A model generated the notes under the pieces. The model was not told the origin of the DNA, did not search any database, and worked only from the letters and a program-made list of their open reading frames with translations. Below are positions 17,443-27,914 of a stretch of DNA of 64,000 bases, in pieces. This stretch comes from Haemophilus parainfluenzae (GTDB lineage Bacteria; Pseudomonadota; Gammaproteobacteria; Enterobacterales; Pasteurellaceae). Made by a program: the position numbers and the translations under genes. How positions within the stretch are numbered: the stretch's first letter is position 1; every line of letters starts with the position of its first letter. The stretch covers positions 124,001-188,000 of the forward strand of contig NZ_QEPQ01000001.1 in NCBI RefSeq assembly GCF_003252795.1, read 5' to 3'.

Positions 17443-19386
17443 CTATTTGGTTTCAGCTTGAATCTTTTTCTCTTCAAGTTCTTCCCATCGCATAAATGCA
17501 GTTTCAAGCTCCGCTTCCGTATCCGCTAATTCTTTTAGCTTTGCATCTGTTACATCATGGGCTTGTTGGAAAAAGTGGGGATCACCAATTTCAGTTTGAA
17601 GTGCGGTAATTTTCTCTTCCAATTCTTCCAATAATTGCGGAAGCTGTTCTAACTCACGTTGTTCTTTGTAAGAAAGTTTAACGGATTTTGACTTTTGAGA
17701 AACTACGTCATTTTTGACCGCACTTTCCTGTGCTTTTGGTGCTTCTTTTTTGGCTTTTTGAGCTTCTTGCTCAGCTTTCATCGCAAAGTAATTGGCTTGT
17801 TGTCCCTTTGCATCAAAGAAACCGCCCACGTATTTATTCAATACGCCGTCGCCTTCAAAGAAATAACACTCAGTCGCGACATTATCAATAAACTGACGAT
17901 CATGGCTGACAATCAATAGCGTGCCTTGATAATCCGTGAGGATTTCTTCCAATAATTCTAAGGTTTCTACATCCAAGTCATTGGTTGGTTCATCGAGAAT
18001 CAGTAAGTTATTCGGTTTCAGTAATAATTTAGCCAATAACAAACGGTTACGTTCACCACCTGAAAGCGCTTTTACGGGTGTCATCGCTCGTTTTGGTGGA
18101 AATAAGAAATCCTGCAAATAGCCCAACACATGACGTTTTACACCATTGATCTCAATATCCTGCTTGCCATCGGCAACGTTATCCATCACCGTTTTTTCCT
18201 GATCAAGATCAGCACGATATTGGTCAAAATAAGCGATGTCTAATTTTGTACCACAATGAATGCGACCGCTGGTTGGCTTGATTTCACCTAATAAAAGTTT
18301 AATAAAGGTGGTTTTTCCGCAACCATTTGGTCCCACTAAAGCAATTTTATCGCCACGTAAAATGGTCGTGCTGAAATCTTTGAGAAGTTGTTTGCCTTCA
18401 ATTTCATAGCTCACATCTTCCATTTCAAACACAATTTTGCCAGAACGACTTGAGTTATCTAATTGTAACTTGGCGGCACCCATCACCTCACGACGTTGGC
18501 GACGTTCTTCACGCATGGCTTTTAAAGCGCGCACTCGTCCTTCATTACGCGTACGACGCGCTTTAATACCTTGACGAATCCAAACTTCTTCTTGCGCTAA
18601 TCGCTTATCGAAAAGCTCGTTCTGTAATGCTTCGACACGTAAGTTTTCTTCTTTCGTGGTGAGATATAAATCATAATCACCAGGATAAGACACTAATTTA
18701 CCGCGATCTAAATCCACAATACGAGTCGCCATTTTACGGATAAAAGAACGGTCATGAGAAATAAACACAATACTTCCAGTGAATTCTAATAAGAAGTTTT
18801 CTAACCATTCTATTGCATCCACATCCAAGTGGTTGGTCGGTTCATCTAATAACAAGACATCAGGATTACACACCAGCGCACGAGAAAGGGCCGCTTTACG
18901 CAGCCAACCACCAGATAAATCTGCTAATTTAGTATCGGGATTTAACTCGAGCTTTTGCAGAACTTCATTGATTTTATTTTCAAACTGCCAGCCATTGGCA
19001 TGCTCTAATTTAGCTTGCACTTGTGCCAGTTGATTAAGAATTTGTTCGCTATAATTTTGTGTCAACTCTTGTGAAATATGGTGATATTCCTTTAACAAAT
19101 CCGCTAAATGCTCAATCCCTTCAGCCACATAATCAAATACATTCCCTTCAGCATGGCGCGGCGGGTCTTGTTCTAAACGAGAAACTACTAAATCTTTTTC
19201 ATACTGCACTTTGCCGTCATCCATGGTGACTTGCTGTGCAATTATTTTTAATAACGTTGATTTACCTGCCCCGTTACGCCCCACCAAACATACGCGCTCA
19301 TTCGGTTCAATATGCAGTTCAGCGTGATCAAGTAACGGGTGATCACTAAAAGAAAGATAAGCGTTAGTTAAACTAATTAATGCCAC
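17443..19386 (-). CDS. uup: ABC-F type ATPase Uup
   Basis: A 647-residue soluble protein with two ABC domains and no membrane segment. Walker A motifs are GRNGAGKST (about 37) and GPNGCGKTT (about 353); ABC signatures are LSGGWLRKA and LSGGERNRL. A basic linker rich in Arg lies between them, and a coiled-coil C-terminal domain follows a flexible region containing ESAVKND, encoded by an uptake signal (17717-17725). Uup acts on ribosomes and affects transposon excision and replication-fork DNA in E. coli. The start is a GTG at 19386 with AGGAC before it. Confidence 0.94.
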   Translation of the reverse strand: MALISLTNAYLSFSDHPLLDHAELHIEPNERVCLVGRNGAGKSTLLKIIAQQVTMDDGKVQYEKDLVVSRLEQDPPRHAEGNVFDYVAEGIEHLADLLKEYHHISQELTQNYSEQILNQLAQVQAKLEHANGWQFENKINEVLQKLELNPDTKLADLSGGWLRKAALSRALVCNPDVLLLDEPTNHLDVDAIEWLENFLLEFTGSIVFISHDRSFIRKMATRIVDLDRGKLVSYPGDYDLYLTTKEENLRVEALQNELFDKRLAQEEVWIRQGIKARRTRNEGRVRALKAMREERRQRREVMGAAKLQLDNSSRSGKIVFEMEDVSYEIEGKQLLKDFSTTILRGDKIALVGPNGCGKTTFIKLLLGEIKPTSGRIHCGTKLDIAYFDQYRADLDQEKTVMDNVADGKQDIEINGVKRHVLGYLQDFLFPPKRAMTPVKALSGGERNRLLLAKLLLKPNNLLILDEPTNDLDVETLELLEEILTDYQGTLLIVSHDRQFIDNVATECYFFEGDGVLNKYVGGFFDAKGQQANYFAMKAEQEAQKAKKEAPKAQESAVKNDVVSQKSKSVKLSYKEQRELEQLPQLLEELEEKITALQTEIGDPHFFQQAHDVTDAKLKELADTEAELETAFMRWEELEEKKIQAETK

Positions 19387-19431
19387 AAAATTGTCCTATA
19401 AATTCAAAATATCAATAAAAATAACCGCACT

Positions 19432-20784
19432 TTAGAGCTGATGATAAACCTTTAAGGCATAAGCATCTGACATGCCCGCGATATAGTCACAAATAATACG
19501 TTTTTTACCCTGCTCCGGTGCATTTCTCCAACGATTAGCCGTATTCGTTGGCAATAAACGTTCGGGGTCAGACTCAAAAATCTGGAACATTTCTGTGAGA
19601 ATACGTTGTCCTTTATATTCAATACGTTGTGTTTCTACATGACGAATCACGTATTTCCACACAAACTTTTTGAATACATTTAATGCGGCAATCACATCTT
19701 GTGGTAGTTCCGCGTTATAACGTAACAAAGGTTCGTCAAAATTGCCGGTGACTTTCCAACGCACATGGGTAATAAAGAAATTCACTAATGCACCAATGGC
19801 ATTTTTACGCTCGAAATGATGGTTGGAGAATAATCGTTGGCTGACTTGTTCTATATTTTTTGCCAACCAATCTGAAGGAATCATTTTAAGTTCAGTCAAT
19901 GCTTCTTGCCATTGATGTTGATTTACGACACCGGTCACAATCGCATCTTCTAAATCATGTACCCCATACGCAATATCGTCCGCCAACTCCATAATACTGC
20001 AATCTAAAGATTTAAATTGTGTTTTTAAAAACTCGGCAGGATTTGACCGCGTTTTTTGAAATGAGCCAAATAAAGTGCGGTCATTTTCAGAAAGATTTTG
20101 CAACAGCCAAGTAAACATTGTGACGTCATCACGGAACAACCCTTTTCCTGGTTTCCAATCGCTAATCTTGACATAACGTGGATCAGAGTTTTCAGTATGC
20201 GGCAACTGAGCATATTGAGGGGAAGATAAGTCTAAAATATTCGGATATTTCACTACACCTAAAATGGCACGACGCGTTAAATTCATCCCTGCTGTTTCGG
20301 TATAAGGCTCAAGTTTAGTAATAATACGAAATGTCTGCGCATTACCTTCAAAACCACCGTGGTTACGCATCATATAATTGAGCGCTACTTCCCCACCATG
20401 GCCAAACGGTGGATGACCAATATCATGCGCAAAGCACAAACTTTCAATTAAATCATTGCTTGGTAATAAAGGTTTGAGTTGTTTCTGTAATTCACTTTTT
20501 TCGATATGAAGCTGGTCTGAAATAGCAACATAACTTTCCGCAAATTTTAATTGGGAAACAAGGCTGCTACCGATTTGTGCCACTTCAAGGGAATGGGTTA
20601 AACGAGTGCGATAAAAATCATTTTCGCCCACCGCATGAATCTGTGTTTTGGCTTGCAAACAACGGAAAGCGGCAGAATGTAAAATCCGCCCGCGATCACG
20701 ACGAAATGGCGGTCGGTGATCTTTTTCGCGAGGCGGATCAGGAAGGAAACGTTCAGTCCAAAAATCAGCTAACTGGGTTCTCAT
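19432..20784 (-). CDS. dgt: dGTPase-like deoxynucleotide triphosphohydrolase
   Basis: A 450-residue HD-domain protein of the dGTPase family type 2, which splits dNTPs into nucleoside and triphosphate. Metal-binding residues are visible in [26 protein letters not shown] and [15 protein letters not shown] longer frame to 20844 exists, but the ATG at 20784-20782 overlaps the lrgB stop (ATGA), matches the family start [13 protein letters not shown], and is preferred. A perfect uptake signal is at 20073-20081. It may be misnamed in databases as dgt-like rather than true Dgt. Confidence 0.9.
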   Translation of the reverse strand: MRTQLADFWTERFLPDPPREKDHRPPFRRDRGRILHSAAFRCLQAKTQIHAVGENDFYRTRLTHSLEVAQIGSSLVSQLKFAESYVAISDQLHIEKSELQKQLKPLLPSNDLIESLCFAHDIGHPPFGHGGEVALNYMMRNHGGFEGNAQTFRIITKLEPYTETAGMNLTRRAILGVVKYPNILDLSSPQYAQLPHTENSDPRYVKISDWKPGKGLFRDDVTMFTWLLQNLSENDRTLFGSFQKTRSNPAEFLKTQFKSLDCSIMELADDIAYGVHDLEDAIVTGVVNQHQWQEALTELKMIPSDWLAKNIEQVSQRLFSNHHFERKNAIGALVNFFITHVRWKVTGNFDEPLLRYNAELPQDVIAALNVFKKFVWKYVIRHVETQRIEYKGQRILTEMFQIFESDPERLLPTNTANRWRNAPEQGKKRIICDYIAGMSDAYALKVYHQL

Positions 20785-21473
20785 AAAAATAGACGAATAA
20801 CATGGAATACTAAGGGCGCTAAAATGGAACTCATAATACCGCAAAGAACCAAAGAAATCGAACTATAACTCCCCGCTTTCGGATCAGCTTCCATACAGCT
20901 TACGGTGCCCAGTGCGTGAGAAACCGCCCCAACAGATAAACCAACGGCTTCTTGCTGTTTAATACCGAGTTTTTTCAAAATGAGATAACCAAAAACCGAA
21001 CCTTGCAAACCCGCAACAATCACCCCTACCGCTGTAACGGCTGGAATACCGCCTAAATGTGAAGAAACTTCCATCGCAATTGGCGTGGTAATTGATTTTG
21101 GTAATACGGTCGCCACCATTTCAGGGCTTGCCCCTAAAATAATCGCAAAAATGGCACCGGTAAACATGGAAAACAAAGAAGCTAATGTCACCACAGAAAG
21201 AATAATTTTCCACTGTTTCGCAATTTGGCGAAGTTGTTCATACAACGGTAACGCCAGAGCAACAATACTCACGCCTAATAAATTATTAATCGGTGCATTG
21301 CCCGCCATATAATCGTCATAAGGAATATCGCTAACCACTAAAATCAGCACAAGAATTGATACTGTGAGCACAAAAGTATTGAAAATCATCGATTTCCAAC
21401 GTTTACTGATTTGTAATGCGAGCCAAAATCCGAAAATCGTTAAAATGGTATAAAGATAAATTGCATACTGCAT
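20781..21473 (-). CDS. yohK: LrgB family membrane protein (YohK-like)
   Basis: A 230-residue protein with six to eight hydrophobic segments. [24 protein letters not shown] (about 122-145) and [29 protein letters not shown] are hallmarks of the LrgB/YohK/CidB family. In Gram-positive bacteria and plants such proteins act in lysis control or carbon export (glycolate, pyruvate); the role here is unknown. It follows yohJ by 9 bases and overlaps dgt by 4, so the three form a transcription unit. Confidence 0.9.
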   Translation of the reverse strand: MQYAIYLYTILTIFGFWLALQISKRWKSMIFNTFVLTVSILVLILVVSDIPYDDYMAGNAPINNLLGVSIVALALPLYEQLRQIAKQWKIILSVVTLASLFSMFTGAIFAIILGASPEMVATVLPKSITTPIAMEVSSHLGGIPAVTAVGVIVAGLQGSVFGYLILKKLGIKQQEAVGLSVGAVSHALGTVSCMEADPKAGSYSSISLVLCGIMSSILAPLVFHVIRLFL

Positions 21474-21482
21474 AATAAAACC

Positions 21483-21899
21483 TTAGTCAGCTTGAAGATT
21501 GCGTCTTTCCAATACTTTTTTACGTTTATGGGTAAAGGATTGTTTATAAAATAAATAGTTTCCTATAAATGCAATAACTAAAAGTGTCAGAACGGTACTG
21601 AGAATATTGGGAATAAGTAAAACTTTCCACTGAGCCACGAGTAAATCATAATATTTGATAATGCCCACGCTCACCGGTACAAAAAGCACGGCCATGTAGC
21701 GGATCAATAAGCTCGAGCCGAAATAAATCCACTCCAGGTGAATCACATGTGTCGTTAAACCTAAAAAAAGTAATAACAAGCCCCAAATGCTGCCTGGAAT
21801 CCCCACTGGGATATAGTGAGAAATCAAATTGCCGAGTAGTAACATAATGTATAAAATGATGAGCGAACGAGCGAGTTGAACGCCTTTTTGGAGTAACAT
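21483..21899 (-). CDS. yohJ: LrgA family membrane protein (YohJ-like, UPF0299)
   Basis: A 138-residue protein with four predicted membrane helices and a basic C-terminal tail ([13 protein letters not shown]). The segment [19 protein letters not shown] (about 31-49) is typical of LrgA/CidA/YohJ holin-like proteins. It is the first gene of the yohJ-yohK-dgt unit and is divergent from the nuclease gene, with about 110 A+T-rich bases between. LrgA and LrgB homologues act together as a two-part membrane system. Confidence 0.9.
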   Translation of the reverse strand: MLLQKGVQLARSLIILYIMLLLGNLISHYIPVGIPGSIWGLLLLFLGLTTHVIHLEWIYFGSSLLIRYMAVLFVPVSVGIIKYYDLLVAQWKVLLIPNILSTVLTLLVIAFIGNYLFYKQSFTHKRKKVLERRNLQAD

Positions 21900-22009
21900 A
21901 TTTCCTCTATCAACTTTTTTAATAACAATTAAAAATTATTTTACGCTTTTTTGTTAAAATTACCCATCCATTTTAGCGAAATTTTGCGATGCAGATCAAA
22001 GAAATTCCA

Positions 22010-22525
22010 ATGATTAAAAAATTCTTCTTATTTTTAACCCTAATTTTGACCGCACTTTGGACGCAATTTTCAGTGGCTACTGAACGCCAAATGGCGTGTT
22101 GGGTCGTTGGTGTAAGTGATGGCGATACCTTAACTTGCCTCTTACCCACTAAAAAACAACTCAAAGTGCGATTACAAGAAATTGATGCTCCGGAAAAAGG
22201 TCAACCGTTTGGAAAGAAAGCTAAACAATATCTTTCCCAGCTGGTTTTCAAACAAAATGTGACGTTGTCGGTTTCTGGTTACGATCGCTACCAGCGTATT
22301 TTGGCAACAGTTTACCTGCAAGAACAAAACATCAACTTAGAAATGGTAAAAAACGGTATGGCGTGGGTTTATCCGCAATATGCTAAAAATCCACTCTACT
22401 TTCAAGCTCAAGATTTTGCCCAACAACAAAAAATTGGCTTATGGCGTGATCCTACCCCTACCGCCCCTTATGAATGGCGCAAACAGAACAAAGCAGGTAA
22501 ACATGGAGGTCAACATGGCTTTTGA
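22010..22525 (+). CDS. Secreted staphylococcal-nuclease-like protein
   Basis: A thermonuclease-family enzyme of about 171 residues with a signal peptide (MIKKFFLFLTLILTALWTQFSVA). Family residues are visible: Asp in VSDGDTL, Arg and Asp in RLQEIDAPEKGQPFG, and Arg in YDRYQRILATV. It probably cuts DNA or RNA in the periplasm or outside the cell. An earlier ATG at 21989 would add seven residues (MQIKEIP); the 22010 start gives the more normal signal peptide. A perfect uptake signal (22049-22057) encodes part of the signal peptide. The stop overlaps csdA by 11 bases. Confidence 0.87.
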   Translation: MIKKFFLFLTLILTALWTQFSVATERQMACWVVGVSDGDTLTCLLPTKKQLKVRLQEIDAPEKGQPFGKKAKQYLSQLVFKQNVTLSVSGYDRYQRILATVYLQEQNINLEMVKNGMAWVYPQYAKNPLYFQAQDFAQQQKIGLWRDPTPTAPYEWRKQNKAGKHGGQHGF

Positions 22526-23717
22526 TTATCAATCATTTAAAAATGAATTTCCTTATTTTAAATCGCCAAATGCTGTGGTCTATCTGGATAATGCGGCAAC
22601 AGCACTAAAACCTCAAGCATTAATTGATGCAACAAGTACTTTTTATCAATCAGCTGGCTCCGTACATCGTAGTCAGTATGAAGCCGCACAAACAGCACAA
22701 TATGAAAATGCCCGTCACTTAGTCAAAACCTTAATTAATGCAGAAGATGAAAAAGCCGTAATTTGGACTTCCGGAACAACGCATGGCATTAATTTGGTTG
22801 CCAACGGTTTACTCCCCTCTTTGCATGCAAATGACGAGATTCTAATTAGCCAAGCAGACCATCATGCTAATTTTGTTACGTGGCATGAGACAGCGAAAAA
22901 ATGTGGGGCGAAAATTCAAGTGTTGCCTATTTTGGATAATTGGTTAATTGATGAAAATGCTTTAATTGCAGCATTGAATGAGAAAACAAAATTAGTGGCA
23001 CTCAATTTTGTTTCCAACGTAACGGGAACGGAACAACATATCCAGCATTTAATTCGCCTAATTCGTCAACATAGCAATGCGCTTGTTTTAGTCGATGCGG
23101 CTCAGGCTATTAGCCATATACAGATTGATTTACAGGCATTAGATGCGGATTTTATTGCTTTTTCTGCACACAAAATTTATGGTCCCAACGGCATTGGTGT
23201 ATTAAGCGGAAAATTAAGCTCACTTTCCCTGCTACAACCGCTTTTTTACGGTGGAAAAATGATCGAACGAGTCTCCCATAAATGTATTACCTTTGCCGAT
23301 TTACCTTATCGATTAGAGGCCGGCACACCGAATATTGCTGGCGTGATCGGTTTTGGTGCGGTGCTAGATTGGCTCAAAAAATGGGATTTTCAGGCAGCTG
23401 AGACACATGCTATTGAGCTTGCCGAGCAAAGTAAAGTGCGATTGAAAAACTATCCGAATTGTCGTTTATTCAATTCACCGCAACCAAGTTCTGTGGTCTG
23501 TTTTGTTTTTGATGGGATTGCTGCTTCGGATCTTGCTACCCTATTAAGTGAACAGAAAATTGCGTTGCGTGTGGGTGAACATTGTGCACAACCTTATTTA
23601 GCCCGCCTTGGTGAGCGCACTACATTACGACTTTCTTTTGCGCCTTACAATAGCCCACAAGATGTGGACGCTTTTTTTGCGGCATTAGATAAATCCTTAG
23701 AGTTATTAGCATGCTAG
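22515..23717 (+). CDS. csdA: Cysteine desulfurase CsdA/SufS type
   Basis: A PLP enzyme of 400 residues that takes sulfur from cysteine as a persulfide. SAHKIYGPNGIGVL holds the PLP lysine Lys220, and GEHCAQPYLARLG holds the active cysteine Cys357, as in class II desulfurases (CsdA/SufS). The start ATG 22515 follows GGAGG at 5 bases; longer frames would lie inside the nuclease gene. The next gene encodes its sulfur acceptor. Since an acceptor of the CsdE/SufE type follows and no suf scaffold genes are near, CsdA is the better name, but SufS-type function is possible. Confidence 0.9.
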   Translation: MAFDYQSFKNEFPYFKSPNAVVYLDNAATALKPQALIDATSTFYQSAGSVHRSQYEAAQTAQYENARHLVKTLINAEDEKAVIWTSGTTHGINLVANGLLPSLHANDEILISQADHHANFVTWHETAKKCGAKIQVLPILDNWLIDENALIAALNEKTKLVALNFVSNVTGTEQHIQHLIRLIRQHSNALVLVDAAQAISHIQIDLQALDADFIAFSAHKIYGPNGIGVLSGKLSSLSLLQPLFYGGKMIERVSHKCITFADLPYRLEAGTPNIAGVIGFGAVLDWLKKWDFQAAETHAIELAEQSKVRLKNYPNCRLFNSPQPSSVVCFVFDGIAASDLATLLSEQKIALRVGEHCAQPYLARLGERTTLRLSFAPYNSPQDVDAFFAALDKSLELLAC

Positions 23718-24085
23718 AAAACATTAAACAGGCAAAAAATTGGGAAGATCGCTACCGTTTTATTATTCAAGCGGGTAAGCATCTCCCTCAACCTTCTCCT
23801 GATGAATTGGCTCAAATGCAATCGATTCAAGGCTGTGAAGCGGGACTTTGGTTTATGCCCATTCCACAACATGACGATACGTTTCAATTTCAAGCTTACA
23901 GCGAAGCGCGCATTATGAATGGCTTGTTATGGTTGTTGTTACAAAACATCAACGGCCAAACCCGAAACCAATTACAACAATTTAATATTCGTCAATTTTT
24001 TGATGAGCTTGGTGTTGCCTCCCGCTTAAGTGAAACCCGCTTAAACGGTTTAAAACAAATTGAAGAAATCTTGCACAATCTGTAA
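23711..24085 (+). CDS. csdE: SufE/CsdE family sulfur acceptor
   Basis: A 124-residue SufE-fold protein that takes persulfide sulfur from the preceding desulfurase and stimulates it. The acceptor cysteine Cys42 lies in IQGCEAGLWFMP. The protein is slightly shorter than E. coli CsdE. It overlaps csdA by 7 bases, which implies coupled synthesis. Neither the receiving pathway nor a CsdL-like tRNA cyclase is visible in this window. Confidence 0.88.
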   Translation: MLENIKQAKNWEDRYRFIIQAGKHLPQPSPDELAQMQSIQGCEAGLWFMPIPQHDDTFQFQAYSEARIMNGLLWLLLQNINGQTRNQLQQFNIRQFFDELGVASRLSETRLNGLKQIEEILHNL

Positions 24086-24087
24086 TT

Positions 24088-24873
24088 ATGTATCTGATCG
24101 AACCCTTTTTTAAATTAACTGCCTTAGAAAACGATATCGGCCAACAAAGCCGTTTGCTCAATGCAATCATCGACCAATGGCGTTATAACGGGCAAATTAT
24201 CGGCCGTGAAATCCCGCTTTATTTGACGGAGGAAGACGGCGAACAAGGTTTTGCAATGCGAGTTATTTGCCCTGAGCAAGATAGCCTTTTACCCGAGAAT
24301 AATAACCAAACTGTAAATCTGGCGATGGAACATGCTGAAAAGTGCGGTCTAAATTTTCAAGGTTTTCAAATTATTGCCGATGATTTAAATGCGGACAGCA
24401 CCGCAGAATGTAGCCATCCTGCATGGCAGATGCTTTATACCACACATTTGCAATCTTGCTCGCCATTACATAGCGGAGATGATTTCTCCCCAATTCCACT
24501 TTATAAACAGCTAAAAAATCAACCGCACTTAAGCCAAGATTTGATTAAATGGCAAGAGAATTGGCAGGCCTGCGATCAGTTGCAAATGAATGGTTCAGCT
24601 TTAGAAAAAGAAGCATTAAATGAAATCTCCGAGATTAATAGCACGCTCAGTAAACATGGACGCTACCTTGCTGCTGAAATCGAAAAAGAAAGCGGCATAC
24701 CGACCTATTATTATTTATACCGTGTCGGTGGCCATTCTTTAAAATCCGAACAACAACGCTGTTGCCCGCATTGTGCTGGCGATTGGGCATTAGACGTGCC
24801 ACTATTTGATGTAATTTACTTTAAATGCGACCAATGTCGATTAGTCTCGAATGTGTCGTGGAATTTTTTATAA
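24088..24873 (+). CDS. Zn-ribbon-containing protein (DUF2310 family)
   Basis: A 261-residue cytoplasmic protein that starts two bases after csdE. The C terminus has two CxxC pairs, CCPHCAGDWAL and FKCDQCRLVS (about 227-252), forming a zinc ribbon; the rest is acidic and mixed in structure with no motif I can name. It resembles the DUF2310 family of possible nucleic-acid-binding proteins in Pasteurellaceae. Position between csdE and queF suggests a link to sulfur transfer or tRNA modification, which is only inference. Two perfect uptake signals lie inside (24340-24348, 24522-24530). Confidence 0.72.
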   Translation: MYLIEPFFKLTALENDIGQQSRLLNAIIDQWRYNGQIIGREIPLYLTEEDGEQGFAMRVICPEQDSLLPENNNQTVNLAMEHAEKCGLNFQGFQIIADDLNADSTAECSHPAWQMLYTTHLQSCSPLHSGDDFSPIPLYKQLKNQPHLSQDLIKWQENWQACDQLQMNGSALEKEALNEISEINSTLSKHGRYLAAEIEKESGIPTYYYLYRVGGHSLKSEQQRCCPHCAGDWALDVPLFDVIYFKCDQCRLVSNVSWNFL

Positions 24874-24897
24874 CGCTTTCGTCATTTAGGAAAACAC

Positions 24898-25737
24898 ATG
24901 AACTATCAAGATAAAAGCCTTCAATCCTTAAAACTCGGTCAAGCAACAGAATATGCAGCGAATTATGACCGCACTTTGTTACAACCGGTGCCTCGTAAAC
25001 TCAATCGTGATGGCTTGGGCATAACTGAACAGCAGCCATTTACCCAAGGTGCGGATATTTGGACTGCCTATGAAATTTCTTGGTTAAATCCAAAAGGTTT
25101 GCCACAAGTGGCTATTGCCGATGTGGAAATTGATTACCGCAGTGAAAATTTAATTGAATCGAAAAGTTTTAAACTTTACTTAAACAGCTTTAACCAAAGT
25201 CAATTTGCTGATTTTGCTAGCGTAGAACGCACTATGCGTGAAGATCTAAGTGCTTGTGCTCAAGGTGAGGTCAAAGTACATTTGCATCCTTTATCCCATT
25301 ATCAAGGACAAAGTATTGATACGTTAGCCGGCGATTGCATTGATGATCAGGATATCGAAATCCACAGCTACGAATTTAATGCGGATATTTTGCAAAATTG
25401 TACGTCTGATAACGTGGTGGAAGAAACCTTAGTAAGCCATTTATTGAAATCTAACTGTCTTATTACGAGTCAGCCGGATTGGGGAACCGTACAAATTCAT
25501 TATGTGGGTAAACAAATCGATCGCGAAAAACTTCTCCGCTACATCGTGTCTTTCCGTCAACATAATGAGTTTCACGAGCAGTGTGTTGAGCGTATTTTCT
25601 GTGACTTGATGCATTACGCCAAACCAGAAAAACTCACCGTCTATGCACGTTATACGCGTCGTGGTGGATTGGACATCAATCCATTCCGTTCTAACTTTGA
25701 GGCAATTCCACAAAACCTACGGTTAGCAAGACAATAG
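24898..25737 (+). CDS. queF: 7-cyano-7-deazaguanine (preQ0) reductase QueF
   Basis: QueF reduces preQ0 to preQ1 with NADPH, a step in queuosine synthesis for tRNA. The 279-residue length marks the long, two-domain type, like E. coli YqcD. The substrate motif ESKSFKLY (87-94), catalytic Cys187 in [13 protein letters not shown] and Asp194 are present. It is the last gene of the plus-strand run beginning with the nuclease and ends at an uptake-signal terminator. No preQ1 riboswitch is seen in the 24-base gap upstream. Confidence 0.95.
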   Translation: MNYQDKSLQSLKLGQATEYAANYDRTLLQPVPRKLNRDGLGITEQQPFTQGADIWTAYEISWLNPKGLPQVAIADVEIDYRSENLIESKSFKLYLNSFNQSQFADFASVERTMREDLSACAQGEVKVHLHPLSHYQGQSIDTLAGDCIDDQDIEIHSYEFNADILQNCTSDNVVEETLVSHLLKSNCLITSQPDWGTVQIHYVGKQIDREKLLRYIVSFRQHNEFHEQCVERIFCDLMHYAKPEKLTVYARYTRRGGLDINPFRSNFEAIPQNLRLARQ

Positions 25738-25743
25738 CTGCAA

Positions 25744-25778
25744 CAAAAAAGTGCGGTTAGTTTTAACCGCACTTTTAT
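25744..25778. terminator. Uptake-signal hairpin terminator between queF and tyrA
   Basis: Two inverted perfect uptake signals, AAGTGCGGT (25749-25757) and ACCGCACTT (25766-25774), pair as a stem of about 13 bases with T-runs on both sides. This is the common Haemophilus type of terminator between convergent genes. Confidence 0.9.
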
Positions 25779-25779
25779 T

Positions 25780-26904
25780 TTACACATGTCGTAAATCGTG
25801 AGCTTGTTGCAATAACTGGCGACTCTCTTGCAAGAATTGATCGGAATATTCCCCAAACCATTCTCTCACTTGATGGAAAGCATCAATAAATCCTTGGCGA
25901 TCGCCTTTTTCAAAGAATTGTAATGCCTCTTCATACGTTTGTTTCAAGCTTTCAATCACATCTAAATTTTCTGGCTTATCCATGATAATATCGGCATAAA
26001 GTGCCGCATCTTGGGCGAATAGACGACCAATCATGGCTAATTCCAAACGATAAATCGGGGAAGATAATGCCAATAAATTGCTTAAATTGACGGGCTGTTT
26101 AGAAAGATGCAGACCATTCGCAAAGGTAGAAAAGTGACGTAATGCTTGAATGTACGTCATATTGTGGTCGTGCTCCGCTGCATCAATTTGGTAAATTTTT
26201 GCACCCCAGATTTGAATTTGCTCTAGCAACCATTCATAACGTTCACTAAAACGCCCATCACAACGTACAACCACTTGTTTTGCCATGCTCGCAATATCAG
26301 GGCCAAACATTGGATGCAATCCAACTACCGCCCCTTTATGCACCTCTAACATTTTAGCTAATGGAGCACGTTTCACGGAAGTGAGATCCGCCAGTAGCAT
26401 ATTTTCCGTTAAATAGGGCTTTAAACGTTCTATGGTTTCTAACGTGTGATCAATCGGTACTGAGATAATAACAACATCCGCATTCGTTAAAATGCGTTCT
26501 GCCACATCCCAATCATCACGATCTAAAATAGAAATAGGATAACCGGAAGCACGCAAATAGCGGGCAAATAACTGCCCCATTTTTCCATAACCACCGACGA
26601 TAACAATTTTGTTAATGGCTGGATTCAGGGTTTTAAAACCAAATTGATTTTCATTGGAGTAAGACTCACGCATGAAACGACGGAGCACATCTTCAATGAG
26701 TTGTGGAGAGATTCCTGCTTTAGCCGCTTCTTCTCGGCGTGCTTGTAACATCGCTAATTCACGATCAGGTGCATAAATTGGTAAACCTTTTTCGTGCTTT
26801 ACTTCGCCGACTTGGGTCACCAATTCGAGGCGTTTAGCAAAAAGTTGAATCAGTTCGCGATCGAGCGCATCAATTTCCTGACGTAAATGATTAAGGACAT
26901 CCAT
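25780..26904 (-). CDS. tyrA: Chorismate mutase/prephenate dehydrogenase (T-protein)
   Basis: A bifunctional enzyme of tyrosine synthesis: chorismate to prephenate, then NAD-dependent oxidation to 4-hydroxyphenylpyruvate. In 374 residues the N-terminal mutase domain (about 1-90: [19 protein letters not shown]) is followed by the dehydrogenase, whose dinucleotide loop is [15 protein letters not shown] (about 104-118). Length and order match E. coli TyrA. It lies 87 bases after truB with no obvious terminator in the gap, so it may be partly co-transcribed with the infB operon. No leader peptide rich in Tyr is visible. Confidence 0.96.
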   Translation of the reverse strand: MDVLNHLRQEIDALDRELIQLFAKRLELVTQVGEVKHEKGLPIYAPDRELAMLQARREEAAKAGISPQLIEDVLRRFMRESYSNENQFGFKTLNPAINKIVIVGGYGKMGQLFARYLRASGYPISILDRDDWDVAERILTNADVVIISVPIDHTLETIERLKPYLTENMLLADLTSVKRAPLAKMLEVHKGAVVGLHPMFGPDIASMAKQVVVRCDGRFSERYEWLLEQIQIWGAKIYQIDAAEHDHNMTYIQALRHFSTFANGLHLSKQPVNLSNLLALSSPIYRLELAMIGRLFAQDAALYADIIMDKPENLDVIESLKQTYEEALQFFEKGDRQGFIDAFHQVREWFGEYSDQFLQESRQLLQQAHDLRHV

Positions 26905-26990
26905 AATTCACCTGTAATATCTTATTTACATAGATTGCAATTAAAAGGTTACAGGTGAGATTACTGGAATTAAAACAGAAAGGCAAATGA

Positions 26991-27914
26991 TTAGAGAGAT
27001 TGTGTAATCAAACGTTGTGGACGAATTACATTATTATCATCTACAAGAGCTACGCCTAAAAAGATATTCTCGTCAGAAAACAACCGCACTTGACCATGTA
27101 ATTTGGCTTCATTAGCAAATTTGACTCGTTGTCCAAAGCCAATACCTTTACTTTGCTCAGCAGTTAACTGTAATGCGGGTAATTTACTGACTGCTGTATC
27201 TGTCGGTAAAAGATGTCGATCAAGTTGTGCAAGATCGCCTTGCTCTGCAAGCGCTTGCAAAGCATCCCATTTCATCATCTTTTCTGTTGGATAATCCGCA
27301 ACTGCAGTTCGACGTAACACTGTCACATGAGCGCCACAACCTAATACCTCACCTAAATCATCCACTAATGTACGGATATAAGTTCCTTTAGAACAATGCA
27401 CTTCTAAGGTTAGAAAAGGTGCTTGATACTCGATAAAGTTTAGCTCAAAAATCGTGATAGGACGTGCTTCACGTTCTACTGTAATGCCTACGCGAGCATA
27501 CTCATATAACGGTTTTCCATTGTGCTTCAATGCAGAAAACATGGTTGGCACTTGTAAAATATCACCACGGAATTGTTCAAGTGCGGTCAAAATTTGTGAT
27601 GTTTCTACATTGACAGGTCGCGTCTCGACCACTTGTCCTTCTGCATCTGAGGTATCCGTACGTTCACCTAATTTTGCTGTGACCACATAGCGTTTATCTG
27701 CATCTAATAAAAACTGGGAAAACTTTGTCGCTTCGCCTAAGCAAATAGGTAGCATACCTGTTGCTAATGGATCGAGCGCACCGGTATGCCCTGCTTTATT
27801 CGCTTGGAATAAGCGTTTCACCTTTTGCATAATGTCATTAGATGACATACCTTGTGGCTTATCTAATAAAAATACGCCATCAATATCACGTCCACGCTTA
27901 CGAGGTCTCGACAT
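26991..27914 (-). CDS. truB: tRNA pseudouridine(55) synthase TruB
   Basis: TruB makes pseudouridine 55 in the T loop of almost all tRNAs. The 307-residue protein shows [14 protein letters not shown], the catalytic motif [15 protein letters not shown] with Asp48, and a C-terminal PUA-like domain. The start overlaps the rbfA stop by one base. The stretch encoding ETSQILTAL (27578-27605 on the complementary strand) is identical over 28 bases to a piece of the rhtB-like gene (see findings). Confidence 0.96.
   Translation of the reverse strand: MSRPRKRGRDIDGVFLLDKPQGMSSNDIMQKVKRLFQANKAGHTGALDPLATGMLPICLGEATKFSQFLLDADKRYVVTAKLGERTDTSDAEGQVVETRPVNVETSQILTALEQFRGDILQVPTMFSALKHNGKPLYEYARVGITVEREARPITIFELNFIEYQAPFLTLEVHCSKGTYIRTLVDDLGEVLGCGAHVTVLRRTAVADYPTEKMMKWDALQALAEQGDLAQLDRHLLPTDTAVSKLPALQLTAEQSKGIGFGQRVKFANEAKLHGQVRLFSDENIFLGVALVDDNNVIRPQRLITQSL

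Noticed and set aside
20785..20844. Upstream extension of dgt
   Set aside because: It would overlap lrgB by over 60 bases; the ATG at 20784 overlaps the lrgB stop in the common ATGA manner and matches the family N terminus.
24874..24897. preQ1 riboswitch before queF
   Set aside because: The gap is 24 bases and shows no preQ1 aptamer.
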